DNA of 5,237 nucleotides from Aestuariivirga sp. GTDB lineage: Bacteria; Pseudomonadota; Alphaproteobacteria; Rhizobiales; Aestuariivirgaceae. The stretch's first letter is position 1. The number at the start of each line of letters is the position of its first letter. The notes beneath the pieces are model-generated. The model had not been told where the DNA came from. It saw only the letters and a program-made list of their open reading frames with translations, and made no database searches. Made by a program: the position numbers and the translations under genes. The stretch is taken from the NCBI GenBank assembly GCA_020252385.1, contig JADCDC010000374.1:1-5237 (forward strand), read 5' to 3'. Positions 1 through 5,063 of the stretch are shown piece after piece.

Positions 1-371
1 GACAGGGCCACGGTGATCTCCCGCCCCCCCTCGATCACGTGGTTGTTGGTCACGATCAGACCCGCGGGATCGACGATGACGCCGGAGCCCAGCGAATTCT
101 GCACCCGCTCGCGCGGCCTGCCGAAGCTGCCGTCGTCGCCGAAGAAGCGGCGGAAGAACGGATCGTCGAAGAAGCGGTTGCCCTGTGCGGTCTGCGTCAC
201 GCGCTGCGCATAGACGTTGACCACCGCCGGGGCCGAACGCTTGACGATCGGTGCGAAGGACAGCTGCAGCTGGGCGGCATTGCCCGGAACGGCCTTCTGC
301 TCCGCCCTGGCGAGCGGCGTTGCCAGGAACAGAAGCAGGGCGGACAGGATGGTGGTGGCAAGGCGCATCAT
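1..371 (-). CDS. DegP/DegQ (HtrA)-family periplasmic serine protease, N-terminal part
   Basis: This is the first 123 codons of a gene that runs off the left edge of the window. HtrA/Do proteases (family S1C) degrade or refold damaged envelope proteins. Residues 1-23 form a signal peptide: a short basic start, a hydrophobic LLLFLATPL core and a probable cleavage site after ARA. A segment with VKRSAPAVVNVY (43-54) follows, then a phenylalanine-rich loop with FFDDPFFRRFFG typical of alphaproteobacterial members. Next come SLGSGVIVD and TNNHVIEG, in which His111 is the first catalytic-triad residue; the Asp, the Ser and the PDZ domains lie outside the window. The reading begins with two consecutive ATG codons (371-369 and 368-366). 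The AGAGG ribosome-binding site is 4 nt from the first and 7 nt from the second, so the second is equally plausible. The gene lies 26 bp after the Lrp gene on the same strand. DegP versus DegQ cannot be decided from this fragment. Confidence 0.93.
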   Translation of the reverse strand, partial: MMRLATTILSALLLFLATPLARAEQKAVPGNAAQLQLSFAPIVKRSAPAVVNVYAQRVTQTAQGNRFFDDPFFRRFFGDDGSFGRPRERVQNSLGSGVIVDPAGLIVTNNHVIEGGREITVAL

Positions 372-375
372 GAAT

Positions 376-380
376 CCTCT
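376..380 (-). promoter_or_regulatory. Ribosome-binding site of the HtrA-type protease gene
   Basis: Read on the minus strand, AGAGG is followed by ATTC and then ATGATG. The spacing is 4 nt to the first ATG and 7 nt to the second, so the site favours the second ATG slightly. The two starts differ by a single Met and give the same signal peptide. Confidence 0.6.
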
Positions 381-383
381 TGC

Positions 384-398
384 GGCGCGAAACGCGCC
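384..398 (-). other. Small hairpin at the lrp-protease junction
   Basis: A perfect 6-bp inverted repeat, GGCGCG-TTT-CGCGCC on the minus strand, starts on the last base of the Lrp gene's TAG stop codon. It ends 3 nt before the AGAGG ribosome-binding site of the protease gene. No T-run follows, so it is not a convincing intrinsic terminator. It could be an RNA processing or translation-modulating hairpin in a shared transcript, or chance in GC-rich DNA. Confidence 0.4.
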
Positions 399-835
399 TA
401 TCTGCGATCAAGCTTTGTCGACAAAATGACCGATGTCTCGATCCGGGTCACGCCCGGTATCTGGCCGAGCTCGTCGATCAGCCGGTCCATGGCCTCGGAG
501 GAGGCGGTCTTCACCCCCGCGATCAGGTCGAACTTGCCGCTCAGCGTGTGCAGCGTCTCGATCTGGGGGAAGCGGGCAAGCGCGCGGCCAACCTCCACCT
601 GTCGCCGGGGCTCCACCGCCAGCATGACGAAGGCGCGGATCACGCCCAGTTCCATCTCGCGCGACAAGCGCACCGTGTAGGCCGAGATCACGCCGGATTC
701 CTCCAGCCGCTTCAGCCGGTCCTGAACGGTGGTGCGCGACAGGCCGAGCTTGCGTGCCAGGGCGGCCACCGGCTGGCGCGAGTCGGCCTTCAGCAGGGCA
801 AGAAGCTCCTCATCCTTGGCGGTGACCTGTGCCAT
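398..835 (-). CDS. Lrp/AsnC-family transcriptional regulator
   Basis: A 145-residue protein of standard Lrp/AsnC length and layout. An N-terminal winged helix-turn-helix spans about residues 5-53, with the recognition region around LARKLGLSRTTVQDRLKRLE (26-45). A RAM/AsnC ligand-binding domain spans about 66-140 and contains GKFD (100-103), matching the family's G-x-x-D effector-site signature. Such proteins form dimers, octamers or hexadecamers, wrap DNA, and sense amino acids or related small molecules. The gene is divergent from the amino acid decarboxylase that starts at 974, with 138 bp between the start codons. By family precedent it probably controls that gene and itself (inference). 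The upstream ribosome-binding site is poor: AGAGGGA is about 11 nt from the ATG. The start is kept because MAQVTAKDEELLALL matches the usual beginning of the first helix. The ligand cannot be read from the sequence. Confidence 0.95.
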   Translation of the reverse strand: MAQVTAKDEELLALLKADSRQPVAALARKLGLSRTTVQDRLKRLEESGVISAYTVRLSREMELGVIRAFVMLAVEPRRQVEVGRALARFPQIETLHTLSGKFDLIAGVKTASSEAMDRLIDELGQIPGVTRIETSVILSTKLDRR

Positions 836-864
836 GCGTCGAAACGGTCCCTCTATCCGTCAAT

Positions 865-921
865 CTGACGACTCAACCGTCGCAATAAAGCATTATGCCG
901 TGTGTATTCCCACAGTCACGG
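865..921. promoter_or_regulatory. Divergent regulatory region with clustered dyad symmetries
   Basis: This lies within the 138-bp gap (836-973) between the divergent Lrp and decarboxylase starts. Three short inverted repeats lie side by side: CGAC-N6-GTCG (869-882), ATAA-N4-TTAT (885-896) and CCGTG-N14-CACGG (898-921), the last enclosing TGTG-N6-CACA (901-914). The middle one is AT-rich within a GC-rich region, as Lrp-family sites often are. No convincing -35/-10 pair was found on either strand. Assignment as Lrp operator DNA is inferred from position and symmetry only. Confidence 0.45.
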
Positions 922-961
922 ACGTTATTTGCCAGTAGCAATTCACCGTTCCTGCAAGCGG

Positions 962-967
962 AAGGAG
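962..967 (+). promoter_or_regulatory. Ribosome-binding site fixing the decarboxylase start
   Basis: AAGGAG is followed by a 6-nt spacer and the ATG at 974. This strong site favours that ATG over the in-frame upstream ATG at 902, which has no such site and would add 24 residues with no family resemblance. Confidence 0.85.
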
Positions 968-973
968 ATATCC

Positions 974-2158
974 ATGGCACAGGCAGCCCTGAACATCGTT
1001 CGTTCTTCCTTCTACGCGGATGCCGCGCAGGTGGCCGACATCCTGCAGCCGGAGGAGGCCGTCTTCTGCTTCAGCGAGGCGAGCCTCAGGCAACGCCTGG
1101 GCGAATTCACCGCCGGGTTCCCGGGCGACGTGAGCTTCGCCGTGAAGTCCAATCCCTCCCGCGAGGTGGTCAGGGCGCTGGCGGAGGCCGGCCTCAACCA
1201 ATGGGACGTGGCCTCGGTGCAGGAGATGGCGCTCGTCCATGCGGTGCAGCCTGGCGCCCACTTCCACTATCACAACCCGGTCAAGTCGCGCCGCGAGATC
1301 GCCAATGCCTATCACAAGCATGGCTGCCGCCGCTTTGCCGTCGACTCGCGTGAGGAGGTGGCCAAGGTCGCTGAGATGACCGGCGGAGACCGCCGGGTGG
1401 AACTCGCCGTGCGCTTCGTTCTGCCGCGCGACCAGTCGAACGCGGCGCATGACTTCTCCACCAAGTTCGGCGCAGCCCCGCAGACGGCGATGGCCCTGCT
1501 GAAGGACATCGCGCAGCGTGGCTTCCGGCCCGTCCTCACCTTCCACCCGGGCTCGCAGTCGCGCGATCCCGGCGTCTATGTGCGCCACATCGAGGCGGCG
1601 GCCCAGATCGTCGAGGGATCGGGCGTCCGGGTAGGCACGCTCAACGTGGGTGGCGGCTTCCCCGCCAGCTATCCGCTGAGCCGCCCTGCCCCGCTTGCCA
1701 CCTTCTTCACCGCCATCGCGGAGGCCACCACCCGGCACTTCGGCAAGGGCAACGAGCCGCGCCTCGAGTGCGAGCCGGGCCGCGGGCTCGTGGCCAATTC
1801 GATGTCGCTCCTGACCCGCATCAAGCTCGTGTGCTCGGACGGCGACGACATCTTCCTCAATGACGGCATCTATGGCGGCCTCATGGAATTCATGCAGGTG
1901 CCGGAGTTGCAGCCGCCCTATCGCGTCATCCGCGATGGCGCGGTGCTCACGGGCCGGACCAAGCCGTGGAAGGTCTTCGGCCCCACCTGCGACCCGCTCG
2001 ACGTGCTACCCGCTAGGCTCGACCTGCCGGAAGATATCCGCGATGAGGACTATATCGAGTTCGGCACGCTCGGCGCCTATGGCATCGCCACCTCGACCCT
2101 GTTCAACGGCTATGGCGACCACGCGGTGATCCCGGTCGCCGAGGTGTTCAACGGCTGA
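974..2158 (+). CDS. Fold-type III PLP-dependent amino acid decarboxylase (ornithine/diaminopimelate decarboxylase-like)
   Basis: A 394-residue member of the Orn/DAP/Arg decarboxylase group 2 family: an alanine-racemase-like PLP barrel followed by a beta domain. These cytosolic homodimers remove CO2 from basic amino acids, for example ornithine to putrescine. Visible active-site motifs are FAVKSNP with the PLP lysine K58, NPVKSRREI (101-109), HPGSQ with H191 over the PLP ring and S194, GGGFP (226-230) and EPGR (267-270) for PLP phosphate, GPTCD with C339-D340, and Y369 and F377 in GAYG...FNG. This matches ornithine/lysine decarboxylases more than DAP decarboxylase. However, where ornithine decarboxylase has the substrate-binding Asp332, gap-free alignment from GIYGG places Val309, so the substrate is uncertain. 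HPGSQ and GAYG replace the usual HVGS and GAYT. The start at 974 follows a strong AAGGAG. The gene is divergent from the Lrp gene and convergent with luxR. Class is confident; substrate is not. Confidence 0.92.
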   Translation: MAQAALNIVRSSFYADAAQVADILQPEEAVFCFSEASLRQRLGEFTAGFPGDVSFAVKSNPSREVVRALAEAGLNQWDVASVQEMALVHAVQPGAHFHYHNPVKSRREIANAYHKHGCRRFAVDSREEVAKVAEMTGGDRRVELAVRFVLPRDQSNAAHDFSTKFGAAPQTAMALLKDIAQRGFRPVLTFHPGSQSRDPGVYVRHIEAAAQIVEGSGVRVGTLNVGGGFPASYPLSRPAPLATFFTAIAEATTRHFGKGNEPRLECEPGRGLVANSMSLLTRIKLVCSDGDDIFLNDGIYGGLMEFMQVPELQPPYRVIRDGAVLTGRTKPWKVFGPTCDPLDVLPARLDLPEDIRDEDYIEFGTLGAYGIATSTLFNGYGDHAVIPVAEVFNG

Positions 2159-2162
2159 GACG

Positions 2163-2201
2163 GCGCGCTCCTTCCGGGTGAGAAACCTGGCCGGAGCGCG
2201 C
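2163..2201. terminator. Probable shared bidirectional terminator hairpin
   Basis: This lies in the 44-bp gap between two convergent genes. A perfect 9-bp stem (2163-2171 with 2193-2201) is followed by a 2x2 mismatch, an inner 6-bp stem including one G-T pair (2174-2179 with 2185-2190), and a 5-nt loop. It begins 4 bp after the decarboxylase stop and ends 1 bp before the luxR stop. Neither side has a T-run, so termination is inferred from position and stem strength. Confidence 0.65.
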
Positions 2202-2202
2202 T

Positions 2203-2925
2203 CTAGTTCAGAAGCCCGCTCCTCACCCCGATTGCCACGGCCTGGGTCTTGGTCTTGGCCCTGAGCTTGTGCATGGCGTTGCTGGTATAGAGGGTGACAG
2301 CGCTTTCGCTCACCTTCAGGAGGCGCGCCGTCTCCCATGCCGTCTTGCCTTCGGCCGCCCATTGCAGCACCTCGCGCTCGCGCGGGCTCAGGTCGAACTC
2401 CGCGGAGGTGTCCTGCTGGGCGATCACCGTCTTCATGCGCAGGTGATAGTAGTGGGCAAACAGGTGGACGTCGTTCACCAGCCCGGCGCGGAGCGCAGTC
2501 CAGGTGCCATCGTCGCACTCGAAGTTCACCGAGAACATGGCATCGCCCACGCCTGGCTCGCGGATGGGAATCGAGATGCCATGCCGGCCGATGCCATAAC
2601 CCTCGGCGACGGCGTGAATGCTTTCGACCGTCGCGTCGGCGCGCCGGACCTCGGCCCAGTCGAGCGGCAGCAGGTGGCGAAAGCACAGCTGGAACGCCCG
2701 GTCCCTGAGGGGCGTCACATCGCGCAGATAGCGGGCCATGTAGCTCTCGTCATAGGTCGAGAACCAGCTCATCCGGTCCGGGATCTCGCTCGAGGCACCG
2801 AGAAACCAGTAGGACAGGTTGAGCACGCCGAAGCGGTCGCGGGCGGCGCGCAGGAAGGCCGATGACTCGGCGCGATCGGCAAAAGGCTCCTTCGCGGCGC
2901 TGAAGATGTCGAAGCGACTCATCAT
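2203..2925 (-). CDS. LuxR-family regulator with autoinducer-binding-like domain (probable LuxR solo)
   Basis: A 240-residue protein with the two-domain layout of quorum-sensing LuxR/TraR regulators. An N-terminal autoinducer-binding-like domain spans about residues 15-165, with LDW (W90, TraR Trp85 position) and HGISIPI (115-121, around TraR Gly113). A C-terminal GerE/LuxR helix-turn-helix spans about 178-239, with LSPREREVLQWAAEGKT and VSESAVTLYTSNAMHKL. In TraR-like proteins, Trp57, Tyr61 and Asp70 line the acyl-homoserine-lactone pocket. Here the Trp57 position is Tyr (58 or 62, depending on gap placement) and the VTP tripeptide at 70-72 puts Thr at the Asp70 position, so the ligand may not be a standard AHL. 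No luxI-type synthase is in the window. The first two codons are both ATG, and no clear ribosome-binding site precedes them. A strong terminator separates the gene from rplQ, so it should have its own promoter. Confidence 0.93.
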   Translation of the reverse strand: MMSRFDIFSAAKEPFADRAESSAFLRAARDRFGVLNLSYWFLGASSEIPDRMSWFSTYDESYMARYLRDVTPLRDRAFQLCFRHLLPLDWAEVRRADATVESIHAVAEGYGIGRHGISIPIREPGVGDAMFSVNFECDDGTWTALRAGLVNDVHLFAHYYHLRMKTVIAQQDTSAEFDLSPREREVLQWAAEGKTAWETARLLKVSESAVTLYTSNAMHKLRAKTKTQAVAIGVRSGLLN

Positions 2926-2949
2926 TCAATCGGGAAGAGTCTACTATTT

Positions 2950-2965
2950 CTGCGTTCAGCGCCAG
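2950..2965. promoter_or_regulatory. Lux-box-like CTG-N10-CAG motif upstream of luxR
   Basis: CTG-N10-CAG, extended by one base on each side to TCTG...CAGA (2949-2966), has the half-site spacing of lux boxes. It lies 24 bp upstream of the luxR start. The inner ten bases are not symmetric, so this is a minimal match and could be chance. If real, it suggests autoregulation. Confidence 0.35.
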
Positions 2966-2983
2966 ACGTGTTCGCGGCGCAGT

Positions 2984-2994
2984 CCTGCCGCAGG
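2984..2994. other. 11-bp palindrome upstream of luxR
   Basis: CCTGC-C-GCAGG is a perfect inverted repeat around a single central base. It lies 18 bp from the CTG-N10-CAG motif and just outside the rplQ terminator. It could be an operator half of the luxR control region, but it is too short and GC-rich to be certain. Confidence 0.3.
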
Positions 2995-2998
2995 CCCC

Positions 2999-3028
2999 AA
3001 AAAAGAAAGGCAGCGTTACCGCTGCCTT
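2999..3028 (-). terminator. Intrinsic terminator of the rpsM-rpsK-rpoA-rplQ operon
   Basis: On the minus strand, AAGGCAGCG-GTAA-CGCTGCCTT forms a 9-bp stem with a 4-nt loop (3007-3028). It runs into TTTCTTTTTT (3008-2999). It lies 25 bp after the rplQ stop codon. Stem, loop and T-tract all fit a rho-independent terminator, so ribosomal-operon transcription should end here rather than enter luxR or the distant protease gene. Confidence 0.93.
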
Positions 3029-3053
3029 ATTGTCTGGCCGATGGCTTGCCGGT

Positions 3054-3479
3054 TCAGGCGGCTGCTTCGGCGGTCTCTTCGGTCTTCTGGCTCGGGCCCG
3101 AATCCTGGCCGCGGGCGCTGACGTCACGGTCGACGAACTCGATCACCGCCATCGGGGCCTGGTCGCCATAGCGGAAGCCGGCCTTCATGATGCGGAGATA
3201 GCCGCCGTTGCGGCTCTCGTAGCGCTTGGCCAGCACATCGAACAGCTTCTTGAGCTGGGTCTCGTCGCGAAGCTGCGCCATGGCGGTGCGGCGGGCGTGG
3301 AGGCTGCCGCTCTTGCCGAGGGTGATGAGCTTCTCGACAACCGGGCGGAGGTCCTTGGCCTTGGGCAGAGTCGTGACGATCTGCTCATGCTTGATCAATG
3401 CCGCAGCCATGTTGGCGAACATCGCCTGACGATGCTCTGCCGTGCGGTTGAACCGGCGGCCCCTGAAACCATGACGCAT
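3054..3479 (-). CDS. rplQ: 50S ribosomal protein L17
   Basis: L17 is a large-subunit protein near the peptide exit tunnel. The 141-residue product carries the family signature throughout: MRHGFRGRRFNRTAEHR at the start, MAAALIKHEQIVTTLPKAKDLRPVVEKLITLGK (24-56), then the YLRIMKAGFRYGDQAPMAVIEFVDRD core end (93-114). An alanine- and glutamate-rich tail (about 119-141) follows, as is usual in Alphaproteobacteria; the E. coli protein is about 127 residues. The start is supported by AAGGAG six bases upstream. It is the last gene of the operon, 52 bp after rpoA, and is followed by an intrinsic terminator. Nothing looks abnormal. Confidence 0.98.
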   Translation of the reverse strand: MRHGFRGRRFNRTAEHRQAMFANMAAALIKHEQIVTTLPKAKDLRPVVEKLITLGKSGSLHARRTAMAQLRDETQLKKLFDVLAKRYESRNGGYLRIMKAGFRYGDQAPMAVIEFVDRDVSARGQDSGPSQKTEETAEAAA

Positions 3480-3531
3480 AACCGTTCTCCTTCAATTCCG
3501 GCGCCGCACTGGGGCTGGCACCGTTCGGTTC

Positions 3532-4554
3532 TCAATAATGTTGCTCGTACTTCTTGGCCAGTTCCTCGATGTTCTCAGGCGGCCAGTTCGGCACTTCCAT
3601 GCCGAGGTGCAGCCCCATCTGGGCGAGGACTTCCTTGATCTCGTTCAGCGACTTGCGTCCGAAGTTCGGCGTACGGAGCATTTCGGCCTCCGTCTTCTGG
3701 ATCAGGTCGCCGATATAGACGATGTTGTCGTTCTTCAGGCAGTTGGCGGAACGGACTGACAGTTCCAGCTCGTCCACCTTCTTGAGGAGCGCTGCATTGA
3801 ACTCGAGTTCGGGGCGCTGCTCCTCGATCACCGCCTTGGACGGTTCCGAGAAGTTGATGAACACGGAGAGCTGGTCCTGCAGGATGCGCGCGGCATAGGC
3901 GACGGCGTCCTCGGGGCTCACCGATCCGTCGGTCTCGACGTTCATGATGAGCTTGTCGTAGTCGAGGATCTGGCCCTCGCGGGTGTTCTCGATCTTGAAG
4001 GACACGCGCTTCACCGGGCTGTAGATCGAGTCGACCGGGATCAGGCCGATCGGCGCGTCTTCCGGGCGGTTGCGCTCGGCGGAGACATAGCCCTTGCCGG
4101 TCGCGACCGTGAATTCGATGCGGATCTCCGCTCCCTCGTCCAGCGTGCAGATGACGTGATCGGGGTTGAGGATCTGGATGTCGCCGGTGGTCTGGATGTC
4201 GGTGGCGCGCACGACGCCCGGGCCTTCCTTGCGCAGCATCAGGCGCTTCGGGCCCTCGCCCTGCATGCCGATGGCGATTTCCTTGATGTTCAGGATCATG
4301 TCCGTCACATCCTCGCGCACGCCGGCGATCGAGGAGAATTCATGCAGCACGCCGTCGATGTGCACCGAGGTGACGGCAGCGCCCTGCAGCGAAGACAGCA
4401 GGATGCGGCGCAGCGCATTGCCGAGCGTCGTGCCGAAGCCGCGCTCGAGCGGTTCGGCCACGAAGGTGGCCACGCGGCGGCGGTCGCGGCCCGGCTGGAC
4501 CTCGAGCTTCGACGGACGGATCAATTCCTGCCAGTTCTTCTGGTTCACTTGCAT
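3532..4554 (-). CDS. rpoA: DNA-directed RNA polymerase subunit alpha
   Basis: The alpha subunit dimerises to start RNA polymerase assembly and contacts promoter DNA and activators. The 340-residue protein has the N-terminal assembly domain (about 1-237), with ERGFGTTLGNALRRILLSSL (37-56) as the dimerisation and assembly signature, then a linker (about 238-255). The C-terminal domain (about 256-330) contains VRSANCLK (267-274), where R268, N271 and C272 match E. coli R265, N268 and C269. FGRKS (298-302) matches the E. coli LGKKS DNA-contacting loop. The tail ends ELAKKYEQHY. An AGGAAG lies about 8 nt before the ATG. The gene follows rpsK by 106 bp, a wide gap for this operon, and that gap holds two hairpins. 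The product looks intact and functional. Confidence 0.99.
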   Translation of the reverse strand: MQVNQKNWQELIRPSKLEVQPGRDRRRVATFVAEPLERGFGTTLGNALRRILLSSLQGAAVTSVHIDGVLHEFSSIAGVREDVTDMILNIKEIAIGMQGEGPKRLMLRKEGPGVVRATDIQTTGDIQILNPDHVICTLDEGAEIRIEFTVATGKGYVSAERNRPEDAPIGLIPVDSIYSPVKRVSFKIENTREGQILDYDKLIMNVETDGSVSPEDAVAYAARILQDQLSVFINFSEPSKAVIEEQRPELEFNAALLKKVDELELSVRSANCLKNDNIVYIGDLIQKTEAEMLRTPNFGRKSLNEIKEVLAQMGLHLGMEVPNWPPENIEELAKKYEQHY

Positions 4555-4572
4555 CTGCTGTGCTTCCTGTCG

Positions 4573-4600
4573 AAAATCCGGCTCCCCGCCGGGGGAGCCT
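4573..4600 (-). other. Terminator-like hairpin just upstream of rpoA
   Basis: A perfect 8-bp inverted repeat (GGCTCCCC at 4580-4587, GGGGAGCC at 4592-4599, 4-nt loop) lies 25 bp upstream of the rpoA start. Read on the minus strand, the stem is followed by GG and then ATTTT (4577-4573), a weak T-run. It could act as an attenuator or partial terminator, or as an mRNA processing site. Because essential rpoA lies directly downstream, full termination here is unlikely. Confidence 0.55.
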
Positions 4601-4623
4601 TGCTTTCACAAAGATATCGATGA

Positions 4624-4647
4624 GCCGCCCGGAAATCGCCGGGCGGC
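4624..4647 (-). other. Second GC-rich hairpin in the rpsK-rpoA gap
   Basis: A perfect 9-bp inverted repeat (GCCGCCCGG at 4624-4632, CCGGGCGGC at 4639-4647) with a 6-nt loop lies 13 bp after the rpsK stop codon. No T-run follows. It may stabilise the 3' end of the rpsK message or pause transcription. It is the first of two hairpins met by a polymerase moving from rpsK to rpoA. Confidence 0.5.
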
Positions 4648-4660
4648 GGCGGCCAAACGG

Positions 4661-5050
4661 TCAGACGCGGCGGCGCTTCGGCGGACGGCAGCCGTTGTGC
4701 GGGATCGGCGTCACGTCGCGGATCGACGTCACCTGGAGGCCGCAGGCCTGCAGCGCGCGAAGGGCGGACTCACGGCCGGCACCCGGCCCCGAAACCTCGA
4801 CCTCGACGGTGCGCATGCCATGCTCCATGGCCGCACGGCCCACCTGCTCGGCAGCGACCTGCGCGGCATAGGGGGTGGACTTGCGCGAGCCCTTGAAGCC
4901 GAGCTTGCCGGCCGAGGCCCAGACGATGGCATTGCCCTGCACGTCGGTGATGGTGATCATCGTGTTGTTGAACGACGAGTTCACGTGGACCACGCCGGAG
5001 GAGATGTTCTTGCGCTCTTTGCGGCGCGGACGTTGAGCTTCCTTAGCCAT
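4661..5050 (-). CDS. rpsK: 30S ribosomal protein S11
   Basis: S11 lies on the platform of the small subunit and helps shape the mRNA channel and decoding region. The 129-residue product is full length (E. coli about 129). Conserved blocks are GVVHVNSSFNNTMITITD (19-36), WASAGKLGFKGSRKSTPYAAQ (44-64), EVSGPGAGRESALRAL (84-99) and the C-terminal IRDVTPIPHNGCRPPKRRRV. The gene is 13 bp downstream of rpsM on the same strand, and the short gap carries only a weak purine-rich ribosome-binding site. It is separated from rpoA by the hairpin-bearing gap. Nothing appears broken. Confidence 0.98.
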   Translation of the reverse strand: MAKEAQRPRRKERKNISSGVVHVNSSFNNTMITITDVQGNAIVWASAGKLGFKGSRKSTPYAAQVAAEQVGRAAMEHGMRTVEVEVSGPGAGRESALRALQACGLQVTSIRDVTPIPHNGCRPPKRRRV

Positions 5051-5063
5051 GTTCTTTCAGCCT

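Noticed and set aside
39..680. Plus-strand open frame of 213 codons opposite the protease and Lrp genes
   Set aside because: It spans two convincing minus-strand genes and their junction; its translation is compositionally biased and unrecognisable.
902..973. Upstream in-frame ATG that would lengthen the decarboxylase by 24 residues
   Set aside because: No ribosome-binding site precedes it, the added residues resemble no family member, and it would overlap the dyad cluster. The ATG at 974 has AAGGAG at ideal spacing.
836..973. Sigma-70-like promoters for the divergent genes
   Set aside because: Candidate -10 elements such as TATTCC at 905-910 have no acceptable -35 at 16-18 bp on either strand, so no promoter is annotated.
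893..1738. Minus-strand open frame of 281 codons opposite the decarboxylase
   Set aside because: The plus-strand frame carries all active-site motifs of a known family. The antisense product has no family features and would run through the divergent regulatory region.
2269..2865. Plus-strand open frame of 198 codons opposite luxR
   Set aside because: It lies wholly inside a gene with clear LuxR domains on the other strand, and it lacks a ribosome-binding site and any recognisable motif.
3480..3531. Possible hairpin (GGTGCC/GGCGCC with a G-T pair) in the rpoA-rplQ gap
   Set aside because: The stem is short with an 11-nt loop and no T-run; it is not distinguishable from chance in GC-rich DNA.
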